In this document: one piece after another, positions 43,657 through 53,172 of the stretch
Layout: each line of letters starts with the position of its first letter
Position numbering within the stretch: the first letter of the stretch is position 1
Assembly: GCA_018136815.1 (NCBI GenBank)
Contig: CM030940.1
Coordinates: 653,418 to 717,417 of the forward strand
Direction of reading: 5' to 3'
DNA length: 64,000 nt
DNA from: Isochrysis galbana
Lineage: Eukaryota; Haptophyta; Isochrysidales; Isochrysidaceae
The notes under the pieces: model-generated
The model's input: only the letters and a program-made list of their open reading frames with translations
What the model was told of the DNA's origin: nothing
Databases searched by the model: none
Translations under genes and position numbers: made by a program

Positions 43657-45384
43657 TCACTTGAGCTGGCTGCTCACGTGCGCGGCCACAGCGGAGAGCG
43701 CCTCGCTGGGCAAGAGCTTGTCGCCATCTTCCCTCCGCTTCTCGTCTTTCTTGCGGAAAGACCTCCATGGCAGGAGCTTGCGCAACCCTCGCAGGTGAAG
43801 GTATCGGAGTAGACGCTGGGCTGTAGGTAGAAAGAATCGCGAACGATCTGCGGCTGGCTCGCCACCTTGCGCTTTTGTCAACGCCACCTGATACGAGCGG
43901 CCAGGTAGTCGGTCAATCAAGCAGCACGGCCACAGCACATCAGATGCGCGATTCCTCGCTTCAAAGCGGCGGTAGCCACTCTAGAAAGCAGGTGCCTCGT
44001 GCACTTACGAAGCCCACCGCCCGGGTTGCGGGGCAGACTCACCGTGAAGGTTGGCTCCGCCGGCATCAGCCCGAGGGGACGCAGCCCATCGCCAAAAAAA
44101 GATTGGCGCCGCCGCGCCCAGTGTGGCAGTGCCAAACGCCACGTCCACGCCGCCCAGCGGAGAATGAGGCAGACGGCCCATGGAATGAAGTAAGTCGCGT
44201 CGAATGGAAGGCTCGCACTCAGATCTGGGGAGGCAATCGCCGTCGCATCAGCTGCCGAGACGACAGCGGTGTTGGCGGCGCTGCCCGTGGTGCTCGCGGC
44301 GGCGGCGGCGGCGGCATCCGCCCCGTTTGCTGGTGCTGAAGGATCCGTGCTTCCGGTGATCCACGCCAGCAAGTCAAGCAGTCCTCCTTCGGCGGCCTTG
44401 GCCTCCTGCGTAGGATCATTGGCCCCGTCCCAGATTGCTGCCGCGGCCGCCTCCACTGCAGCCGCGGCCGTGGTAGCAGTACCATCGGTCGACACTGTTA
44501 CGCGCAGCAGGGAATACAGAATGGCACCGAGCAGCGCGGGGGTGGCGTACATGGACCGGTCGGCGTGCAGCGCGCGCGGTTTGCCGAGGCAGAGCAGATC
44601 ACGCATGATGCCTCCGCCAACCGAGGTGAGGACCCCACACAAGATGCCTGCGGGTCCCAAGGCGCGAAGGCGTGAGTGTCGATGAGATCCCCGGCTGTGA
44701 AATGCCAGGCCGGTTGCTCCAGCGCCACCTCAGTGAGAAGAGAGCGAGAGTGACGCGCAAGACACCCCGTGGACGCTCCCTAGTCTTGTTGGCAGAAGCA
44801 CACCCACAATCGACGAATCCGTGGCCAAGAGCCCAATGTGAGTGCCAACGATGCAGGAGGACGACATCCCGAGCGCATCGGACCATAAGAAGGCGAGGTG
44901 AGAGTCGCGAAAGCCCTGTGGGACGGGCGAGGGCGTCGTGTCAGGGAACCGCCGCACAGTAGTGTGCTTTCAGCCCACCCTCCCGATGGGGAGAGAGGTG
45001 GTGCATGGGCAGACAAGGCTGAGGGCGCACCATCGATTTGAGGAACGGCCAGGTGAGGAAGATGGCGATTGAGACGAGCAGGGAGATGTTGAGATGGGTG
45101 CGATCATGGAGCCAGTAGACCCGCCGCCCGAGGATGATGTCTCGGAGCGTTCCTCCCCCGATGGCAGTGATGCAGCCGACGATGACGCATCCGAAGAGAT
45201 CCATCTGCTTCGAGCCAGCGGTGATGGTACCGGCCATCGCCGCCATCCCTGTGCCCAAGTAGAGCGTTGTCTGCTGTATGAGCGCGCTGAGTCCGGCGAA
45301 CCAGAGCGCCGCCTGCCCCTGTCCCTCGCCCCCTCGGAGCGTGAGCAGCGGGCTGAGGCGCGGGTGTGCTGGGACGACGCGCAT
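43657..45384 (-). CDS. UPF0126/glycine-transporter-family membrane protein
   Basis: Family members are small multi-pass inner-membrane proteins (Pfam Gly_transporter/UPF0126, bacterial YicG/YadS type) built from two repeats, each with a GGGxxRD loop. Suggested exons on the minus strand are 45384-45031, 44915-44804, 44647-44009 and 43820-43657, all joining in phase, 422 residues. The first repeat has TLYLGTGMAAMAGTITAG, DLFGCVIVGCITAIGGGTLRDIILGRRVYWL. The second is FLWSDALGMSSSCIVGTHIGLL, then SSIVGILCGVLTSVGGGIMRD across the second intron, exactly the family spacing. Exon 3 inserts an Ala/Thr-rich ~90-residue stretch before the last membrane helix IPWAVCLILRWAAWTWRLALP. Exon 4 adds a basic cytosolic-type tail. 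Donors are gtgcgc, gtgtgc and gtaagt. The start is the first in-frame ATG before the first helix. The open frame continues upstream into a minisatellite, so an upstream targeting exon is possible. Eukaryotic location unknown. Confidence 0.8.
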
Positions 45385-45690
45385 CGTGCGCGGAGTGGTG
45401 CGCTTCGATTGTGGAGGGGCCCGAGGCTGTCCCGCTCCACGCAGGCCAACGTCCTCCGCTGGGCGAGAGTCCCCCCCCCCCCCCCCCCTCCCCTTTTCCC
45501 CCCTCCTTCCTCCCCCCCTCCCTCTGAGGGAGTGGAAGAGAGATCTCCCGTCTGCGCTCCTCTCGGCCAGCGGCGGCGGCGGCGGGAAGTCGGGCGGAAG
45601 AGGCCGGGGAAGAGGCCAGGGAAGAGGCCGGGGAGAGGGGGGGGCCGGGGCCTCTGTGGGCGGGCGGCTCCCCCTTGCCCCTGCGCCGTC

Positions 45691-46060
45691 CCAAAAATAG
45701 AGAGAGGGAAGCAGGAGGCGGGCCCAGCAGAGGCGATGGGCACCCCCCTCAGTCCCAAAAATAGAGAGAGGGAAGCAGGAGGCGGGCCCAGCAGAGGCGA
45801 TGGGCACCCCATTCAGTCCCAAAAATAGAGAGAGGGAAGTTGGATGCGGGCCCAGCAGAGGCGATGGGCCCCCCCCTCAGTCCCAAAAATAGAGAGAGGG
45901 AAGCAGGAGGGCTGGCCCAGCAGAGGCGATGGGCCCCCCCCTCAGTCCCAAAAATAGAGAGAGGGAAGCAGGAGGCGGGCCCAGCAGAGGCGATGGGCCC
46001 CCCCTCAGTCCCAAAAATAGAGAGAGGGAAGCAGCAGGCGGGCCCAGCAGAGGGCGGCGA
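45691..46060 (+). repeat. Minisatellite, six ~64-bp units
   Basis: CCAAAAATAGAGAGAGGGAA recurs at 45691, 45755, 45819, 45883, 45948 and 46011, each within a unit that also contains GGGCCCAGCAGAGGCGATGG. Unit length is 63-65 bp and differences between units are few, mostly in C-run length, so the array is young. Confidence 0.95.
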
Positions 46061-46930
46061 CCTTCCCCCCAACTGACGGAGGCAGGGCCCTCCCCGCCCC
46101 CTCGCCCCCCCCGCCCCCGCCCCCCCCCCGCCCCTTCCCGGGACCCTCCGCGCGCGCGCGTCCCCCCCCCCCCCCCCCCCTCCCCCCCCCCCGCGCGCGG
46201 CCCCTCTCTCCTCCCACGTCGACGAGGACAGGAAAAGTAGAAAGGGAGGGGGGGGGGGGGAGGGCGGCGAGGGCGGGCGGCGAGGGCCCGCCCCTCCCCC
46301 CCTCGCGATAGGAGAAGTGTCGGCGCGAATTAGATGAGAAAGCAACGGGCGGCCGAGGCCGAGGGACGAGAGAAGGAGCGGGTCTCTCTCGCGGGGACCG
46401 CTCTCTCTCCTCCGCCCCTCTTGCTAAGGATGAGTGCCCTCTCTCTCTCTCTTGGGAGTCGAGAGGCCTCTCTCCGTCTCCGTCTCTGCGGGGGTCGGGG
46501 TGGGAGTCTCCTGTGACGCGGCTGCAGGAGAGGAGAAAACACGTGAATGGAGAGGCCGGTGACGTGATGAGAGAGAGGCAGCAGCAACGAGAGAGAGAGA
46601 GAGAGAGGGGAGGAGAGTGAAAGAGTGTGTAGTAGAGAGTGCGCGGTGTTCCTTCTGATGAGAGACGGGAGTTCAAGAAGAGTCGAAAAAGAGATCCGAG
46701 GAGAGATTCTCGCGCAGAGGGGCACCGAGAGAGCGGGGATATTCTTCAGAGGAGAGAGGAAAGTGGGGAAGGAAGAGAGAGAGAGAGGAATAGAGGGAGG
46801 GAGGGCGTGGGGAGAGAGAGAGAAAGGGGGAGCTCAAAGGGGGGAGGAGAGGGGAGAAGAGAGAAGGAGAAAACGGGGAGGGGCGGTACGAGGGGGAAGA
46901 AGAATCAGAGAGAGAGGGGGACATCACAGG

Positions 46931-46963
<33 letters not shown>

Positions 46964-47196
46964 GGAAGGGGAGACGAGACACAGAGAGAAGGGAGAGAGA
47001 AAGGAAGAGAGTGACACCGAGGGAGATAAGAGAAGAGAGGAGGGAGGGAGAGAGAGAAAAGGGAGAAGCCAAGAGTGAGAGTGAGAGGGGGAGAGAGAAC
47101 GAATGATGAGAGAGAGTGAGAGAGAGAGAGAGAGAAAGGGGAGAAGAGGGGAGGGGGGGGAGAGGGGCGCGGCGGCGGAGAGGGGGGGAGTCCTCG
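46061..47196. repeat. C-rich tract followed by GA-rich tract upstream of 47197
   Basis: 46100-46195 consists of C-runs up to 18. From 46330 to 47190 the plus strand is almost entirely purine, with GA arrays at 46938-46961, 47108-47135 and elsewhere. Frames of 120-200 codons made only of R, E, G and K on the plus strand, and of S, L and P on the minus strand, are artefacts. The promoter of the gene at 47197 must lie in or near this tract. Confidence 0.85.
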
Positions 47197-50060
47197 ATGC
47201 CTCCCACCTGGCTTCGCATCGACTCAGTGGTGCAGACGGTAGGGAGCGAGGCGGTGCTGTGCGAGGTCTCTCTCGCTGACGACACACGCGCCGACTCGAT
47301 CGACCTCTGCGTCGATGCAGAGCAGCTCTGCCTCCGCTCTCGGCATGACTCCGCTCCTCCCGTCACCATCCGATGGCCCTCTCCAGTCCAGGGGGACAAG
47401 GCGGCGGCGCGGTTGATACGACGGCGACGGATGCTGGTGGTACGCGCGCCGCTCGCCCCCGACCTCGACGCCAAGGCCAGGCGCTACGTACGAGCCACCG
47501 TCCGTGCGCTCGGCAGAGGCAGCCTGGTGTTGAGACTGCCACTCGCGCTCGCTGCGCCCGCGCCCACGGAGAGGGTGTGCGTGCTTGCGTCGAGGCGGGG
47601 CGCGTTCCCATCGCTCGAGGCGCGTGATTACGGATGGTGCGCCACGTACAGCAAGGAAGAGGCTGCCGACCCAAGTGCGCATCCCGCCGGCCCTGCACTC
47701 GCATGCTGTGCATGCCGATCTGCAAGTCCCTCAGTCCACCCAGCGCCAACCCTGGCGAGGCGTCCCGTCCAGCGTTCCGCCGTCGCGGCGCGCTCGCAGC
47801 TCAACACTCGCCCGCGCCAGGCGCCGCATTTGGGCTGCGGCGCCGCCTTTCGTGGCCGTTCGCACTCACCGCCCTTCCCTGCTTGCGCCGCACCGCAGCC
47901 GCTCAAGTCGAGGCCACCTTGTCGTGCGCGGATTGGGGTTGGGATTGCTCAGAGGTCTACTTCGTGGTGGAGGCACTCCCCAATGGCGCCGAGCCACCGG
48001 CGATCGAGGCCGGCTGCGAGGTAGTTGGATGCCATTTCAAGCTGGTCAAGGTGCCGCCTCAGCCCAAGCCGGACGCCTCGTCCAGCACCAATGGTGCATC
48101 AAGCTCGAACAGTGACGGTGCCGGCGCTCTTGCGCCGGCGGCTCCGCCGCAGATGATCGCCATCCTCGTCAAGGCGCCGCGTGACCTGCAAAAGGGCGAA
48201 GCCCTCACCTTTGAGCACGCTGGCCGCCGCTTCACCACCCGACTGCCGCAGTTCGCACGTGCTGGGCAGACCATTCGCACATCAGTGCCGCGCCCACCCA
48301 AGCCGCCACCACCAGACCTGACGATCACGAGCCGGCTGGTTGCTGAGCGGCTCGAACTCAAGTCGCCGGCTCTCGTGCGTGCGTGCAAGCGGTATGATGC
48401 CGCCTTCTGCGGTGTCGATGGCTCCGCCCTCGCGGCGCAATATATCAAATCCAGACCACCCAAGCCGAGGTGGCCGTCTCTTTCGGGAGGGGGTGAGCCG
48501 CTTCCACAGCCCCACAAGCTCTCCCTCTTCTCGTCCTTGACCCTTGGCCGCAGCAAAGATGGCCGCTCCCCAGCCGTCATGCGCGAGCACGCTCCGCTCT
48601 GTTGAGCCGCTCGTGGGTGCACAGCGGGCATTGCCCGACTCACGCCTCACCCTTGCAGCCTCAGGCGGCGTCGAGGACACTAGCTACGTCTCGCTGACTT
48701 ATGGGGAAGCCGAGTTCGTCCCATTGCTTAGGGTAAGGGCGCGCCGAACCCCGCGCCTTGCGTTTGGCGGCATTTGCCGTGGGGTAGATCGACCCCGCAG
48801 CGCGTTGCTTCGTCTGCTTACCCCACCCTCCCCACCGCCCGATAATCGCGCCCCTACCACCACCATACCCCAGTTGCTCCACACTGTCGGAGGAGTCCCA
48901 CCCGGCTCTACTTTTGTCGATCTCGGTTCGGGCACGGGTCGCGTCGCCCTCGCCGTCGCCCTCGCCTTTCCCGCCGTCAAAATCGTCCGTGGCATCGAGA
49001 TCGCCGAGCAGGTGCAGCTTCTTCCCGCACACCGCTGCCCGCAATGGCTTATCCCCCTTCGTGCTCGTCGGCCTCCCGCCTCGCCTTGAGCCGCTGCAGG
49101 CCAATGTGCAGTCCCGAGCGCAATGCAGCTGAACATTGGACACTGACGCTGCTCCTTTTTTTTGGCCCAATCCAGCTCCACGACGCCGCCGTCACCGCCC
49201 ACTATTTGCTGAAGGAATACATTGACGCGAGTGTGTCAGGCGAGTGGTGCTTCGACTTCGAGAGCTGCGCACTCACGGGTGCCTCGGAAAAGGAGGGTGC
49301 TGCGAACGCTGCGTTCGGGGGGAGTGCCGCCTCCTCTTCCGCGGCCGCGGCGGGAGGCGGGGGCGCGGCACGTGCTCTCGCTGACGGGGGTCTATCTGAG
49401 GCATCGTCTAATGGGCATCTGAATGGGGGGGCGCCACACGACGAGGCGATGCAAGAGGAGGGGTCCAGCTCAGAGGAATCTAGCCAATCCACCTTGCTAG
49501 CCGGCAACGGTGGCTCTGCTGACGCCAGCGCGACCCGTACTGCGCCTCGAGGCAACGGGTGCTCGGCCGGAGGCGGGGATAGTACTGACGATGGGTTTCG
49601 GCCTAGAAAGACACTATGCTCTCGTGGAGACGAAGATAGAAGTCACAGCGCTTCTACTGCCTCGTGCGATTGCCTTGGCGGGGAGACTGCCCCCACAAAC
49701 GCGGCGACTATCAGCGCGAACTCGTCTAGCGGCGCATCTGCCAGTGAAATCAGCCTTCGCCTTGCGCCCGTGCAGCTCCTCTGCCGCGACTTTCTGACGT
49801 CGACAGAATGCTGGGTGGACGCTGACCTGCTCTTCGCCACCAGCCTTTGCTTTCCACCCGAGCTTGTGGCCGAGCTTGAGATCCGAGCGAAGCACCTCCG
49901 CAAAGGGGCCCGTGTCCTTTGCATGCAAGAGCGATTCGGGACGGGCACGTTTCGGCCGTTGCCTATCGCACAGCCAGAACCGCCACCGGCACCTCCCCAC
50001 AGAGTCATGATGGAGATGTCTTTCGGTTCTGCCGCCTTCTTCCTCTTCGAGCGCATGTGA
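47197..50060 (+). CDS. CS-like domain fused to a SAM-dependent methyltransferase
   Basis: Exons 47197-47674, 47899-48492, 48659-48732, 48874-49011 and 49176-50060 join in phase (donors gtgcgc, gtgagc, gtaagg, gtgcag) to give 722 residues. The first ~110 residues (VQTVGSEAVLCEVSLADDT, then RRRRMLVVRAPL) resemble the p23/CS fold at the end of PIH1-type chaperone adaptors. The middle has a small beta-rich module (ILVKAPRDLQKGEALTFEHAG). The methyltransferase starts at SLTYGEAEFVPLLR, with motif I FVDLGSGTGRVALAVAL at ~48915-48965, GIEIAEQ-LHDAAVTAHYLL across an intron, a long Gly/Ala/Ser-rich insert (~49290-49740), then LLCRDFL...DADLLFATSLCFPPEL and a C-terminal FRP...MEMSFGSAAFFLFER. The TYGE plus LCFPPEL pattern recalls DOT1-like and related algal methyltransferases; the substrate is unknown. 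Whether exon 1 belongs to the same gene is inferred from phase only. Confidence 0.68.
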
Positions 50061-51427
50061 GCCGAGGCCTCCGTTCAACCTCACTAAGGATCCCCTGCTC
50101 GGTAGTGTAGCGGTGCAACCATCCACAGCGGTAGTGGAGGTGGCCGCGCCTAGCCACCACGTCGCTTCACAACAAGTCACCCCCACATCTTCTCTGAGAG
50201 TGGTCACGTTGGCGGTGACAAAGCACTCGGTGTTCTTCGATTTGTCATTATCATACAAATCACCGATGATGACGTTGGATACCCTAGTGTTGCGTGCGTG
50301 TATGGCCAATCATGCGCAGGGCAGCCAGGCCTGTGGAAGGTGTTGTGCGACGTGCTGCTACCGAGCACGCAGAAGAACTCGCGCTTTGTGCGGCTCGATT
50401 CATCACCGTGAGACTGTGCGCCTTGCGCTGCTGCTGGCGGTGCAGACGAGCTTGCGTCACTGTATGCTACACAATTCTACGACCCGACAAACGGTTGCCA
50501 GCTCTTAATATTTAATCAAATGAGCATTAGTGCTACTTGTCACTAGCCATGCACCAATATGCGAAGCCACGACACACATCACTTCACTGAGACCCAAGGA
50601 ACAAAAACTAGGTATCTGATTATACATCCTAGCCCTCAACGTAAGTTTCTAATTGGGTTGCGATAGAGCGCGCCGACGCGGCGCGTCTCTTCTGCCTTCT
50701 CAGGGCGCCGCCCCGCCGAGCTCTCATGGACGAGTTGCAGTCAATGCGGCCATGCATGGCCCCCCTCTGGAGGGACTTGTGAGGCCCCCCAGAGGGCCAG
50801 CTGGGGCAGCTCAGGGGGCAGTGTAGGCTGGGGTTTTGGCCCTGGCCCCCCTGCCTCTCCCTCGCGCTGCCTCCCGCCACTCCGCACTAGCCTGTGCACC
50901 AACACGTCATGCCACGCTGCCCATGATCGCACTAGAATCCAAGGCATGAACTAAGTATCTGATTATGACTACCCTCTCGCATGCCCCCGGGGTGTCCGTT
51001 AGAACTCCCCACAATCTAGTTGGGTGAAAACCTAGTGAGGCGTCAACCTCACTAACTTTATACTTATAATAGTACTACTTGGTACTTGGTTCACTGCATG
51101 GGGGGGGCACGAGCCCCACCCCCTCTCCACCCCTCCCCCGATGTGGGGGAGGAATCACCCACCCTTCTGACATGCCTCATGGCATGCAGGCCCAGCACAC
51201 ACCATGACCTAGACCCTCCCTGACAGGCACGCCTGGATCGCACGCCCGGGCCCTCGCTGGCAAGCCCATCGCTCCAACCCCTCCTCCCGCCCCGGGCCGC
51301 GGCAGGGACCCAGGGTAAGGATAGTGCCTAGTAGCTTAGCGGACGCCTTCAAGAATTTTTTTAGCACTGCCAGCTAGCCTCCAGCGCCAGCACTGATCGC
51401 TGCGTGGACTTGCTCGCCATGCTTCAT
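50061..51427. other. Spacer with degenerate dispersed repeats
   Basis: 50636-50890 is a worn LINE 5'-end/short-repeat copy: GGTTGCGATAGAGCGCGCCG at 50658, and a CAGGGGGCAG...CCTGCCTCTCCCTCGC part as in 17230-17280. 50970-51060 is a diverged relative of the 19130/36712 repeat. 51040-51320 is a type 2 repeat with a weak hairpin (ACTAACTTTATACTTAT) and the GGGGGGGCACGAGCC body. No gene is seen. Confidence 0.6.
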
Positions 51428-52219
51428 TCAATCAGGGTCGCAGCCCCCATACTCTTTCCCATACTTGTCGCACCATCGCCTTCGCCACCGGTCATCGGCG
51501 GGCGCGCTGACTACCACCTCCGTCGCTGGTGCGAGAACCCCAGAAATCCACGGCACGTGGATCGGGATATCCCCTGGCCATATCTTCGGGTCGACTGCCC
51601 ATGGCCACGTCTTGCGCGGCGCCCGGCGCATCGCCGCTGGGAACGTAGTGTGGCCCTCATGAGGATCCTTTGGGCGCGTGATGTTATGTCTTTGGTGCTT
51701 CAGCCAACATTCGCCTCGCTCATGCACGTGGATGTCGAAGGCAAAGCAGCGATCTTCTGGGCAGAAGACCCAGATGTTACAGCCTGCGGCACGCCCGCAC
51801 CGCAGCTCCGGCCGTGCAGGCCACCAAGAAGCGGACTCTGAGCCCTTCCGACCACATGTTGCAGCATGAGCCTGACACGCTGCGCAGCACTCGGCGGCAG
51901 TACCCAGATGGAATCCCGGCTTTCCCAACCCCCAGACAGGCGCACTCTCTCCCATATAATCAGAATGAAGCCTTGCATGGCACGTCGGGTCCCTCACTCC
52001 AGCAGGAAAAGTCGCTGGAGGTGGAGGTGGGGCAAACAGCAGCGCAGTTGAGGCACCCACCGCCGACGCCTGCAATTCGCCAGTGGCAGCGGCAGCTGAG
52101 TGCTCATTTGCCTCCCTCATACGGATAGTCCTCGTCTTAGTCGCGGCGCTCCGCTTCACCGTCGCCCATGCAAGGAGCGCGGCGGCGAGCACGAGGCAAA
52201 CGATCCAGGCGCGCGCCAT
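51428..52219 (-). CDS. Membrane-anchored, Cys-rich Apple/PAN-like protein
   Basis: Single-exon frame of 263 residues from the ATG at 52219; an ATG seven codons upstream (52240) is possible. MARAWIVCLVLAAALLAWAT is a signal peptide or signal anchor, followed by a basic/Ala linker. From residue ~80 a Cys-rich domain begins: CHARLHSDYMG, GTAAECCAACQAHAATC, GCNIWVFCPEDRCF, GECWLKHQR, and a C-terminal WISGVLAP. The CCxxC-x-A...C, then C-N-x-W-x-x-C, then G-x-C-x-L-K order is that of PAN/Apple-type domains in algal cell-surface or Golgi type II proteins. It probably acts in the secretory lumen in carbohydrate or protein binding. No enzyme domain is present. A TATA-like element lies ~70 bp upstream. 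Strong Gly/Ala/Pro content in the linker is normal for this genome. Confidence 0.7.
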   Translation of the reverse strand: MARAWIVCLVLAAALLAWATVKRSAATKTRTIRMREANEHSAAAATGELQASAVGASTALLFAPPPPPATFPAGVRDPTCHARLHSDYMGESAPVWGLGKPGFHLGTAAECCAACQAHAATCGRKGSESASWWPARPELRCGRAAGCNIWVFCPEDRCFAFDIHVHERGECWLKHQRHNITRPKDPHEGHTTFPAAMRRAPRKTWPWAVDPKIWPGDIPIHVPWISGVLAPATEVVVSAPADDRWRRRWCDKYGKEYGGCDPD

Positions 52220-52286
52220 CTTGCGCTCCTCTGGTTGCACTGCAGCACAGAGAGGCAGAGAACAAATGCGTCGAGACCGCCGAGAG

Positions 52287-52296
52287 GATATATATG
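52287..52296 (-). promoter_or_regulatory. TATA-like box of the Apple/PAN gene
   Basis: GGCATATATATCC on the minus strand, about 70 nt before the ATG at 52219 in an otherwise GC-rich flank. Position and sequence fit a TATA element. Not proven. Confidence 0.4.
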
Positions 52297-52299
52297 CCG

Positions 52300-53165
52300 T
52301 GAATCTAACAACGGCCTTTCCCAGTGGGCTGCGATGTAGCGCGCCGCCGCGCGCCGCGCCCCACCCCCTCCTCTCCAGGCCTGACCGCCGAGGACGGCCC
52401 CCTCACCCACCCCGAGCAGCCGCTGTTGAAGCGACCGGGCGCGCCCGTCGGTACTCGTGTAGAGCACCCCCCGCCCCCAGAGCCTTTCTACTCTATTAAA
52501 GTGAAGTAGACGGCAACCACGGAGAAACCAGCTGGGGTGGGCGGGCTCCAAAAATAGGGCGGTCAAACGGGGATTTTCTTAGGGGTGAAAAATGACGAAA
52601 GTATCTCGCGGTTGAGGAAATTTGGGGATTTTTTTCAGTAGAAAGTTCCCAATGGACCCAACAAGCACATATCTTGGGCCCATTCCGCAAAAAAAGTAAC
52701 TACAACTACCAAATAATGACAAAAGACTAAAAACCGCTAAAGTCGAAAGTCGCAAAGGGAAAGGGCAAACAAAGGGCTTTAAAAAAACTCACAACTTCAA
52801 CTTCGAACTTCGAATCGAGACCGGGCGCGCTGCGTGCCCGATTTCGACGATCCATCCGGATGGGGGGCCCAACCAGACACCAAATACTTAGGGGCCACCC
52901 GAACAGTCACGCCAATCGGGCAGGCTGGCACCTGGCAGGCCGTACGTATGTCGAATTCTCGTCAATCAGCCATCCGTGGAGCCCATTGAACGCTGGAATC
53001 GCCGAGGGTGGCCCGGAGAGCCCAACTACTTCGAACTGATGGCGGGCGCGCTGCGTGCCCGTTTTCACCATCCTGATCTCTGAAAGTATTTTGATGGTCA
53101 CGCGAGAGACCGGACTACTTTTGTTTACAAGAGTACCATAACGCCCCCCGCCCGCTCGGCCGGCT
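52300..53165. other. Spacer between divergent genes
   Basis: 52318-52460 is a strongly worn relative of the LINE 5' end (GCGATGTAGCGCGCCGCCG, CGAGCAGCCGCTGTTGAAGC). 52500-52800 is AT-richer with no frame. GGGCGCGCTGCGTGCCCG occurs at ~52823 and again at ~53044 with similar flanks, a diverged direct repeat ~221 bp apart. It probably includes the promoter of the fusion gene at 53173. Confidence 0.5.
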
Positions 53166-53172
53166 CACAGTG

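Noticed and set aside
46639-47106. Plus-strand R/E/G/K-rich frames and the minus-strand S/L/P frame at 46673-47287
   Set aside because: Products of the purine tract, with no sequence conservation to be expected.
48559-49089. Methyltransferase starting at ATG 48559
   Set aside because: Would overlap the preceding exon out of frame. The gtgagc donor at 48493 with acceptor at 48658 joins both frames in phase and removes the overlap.
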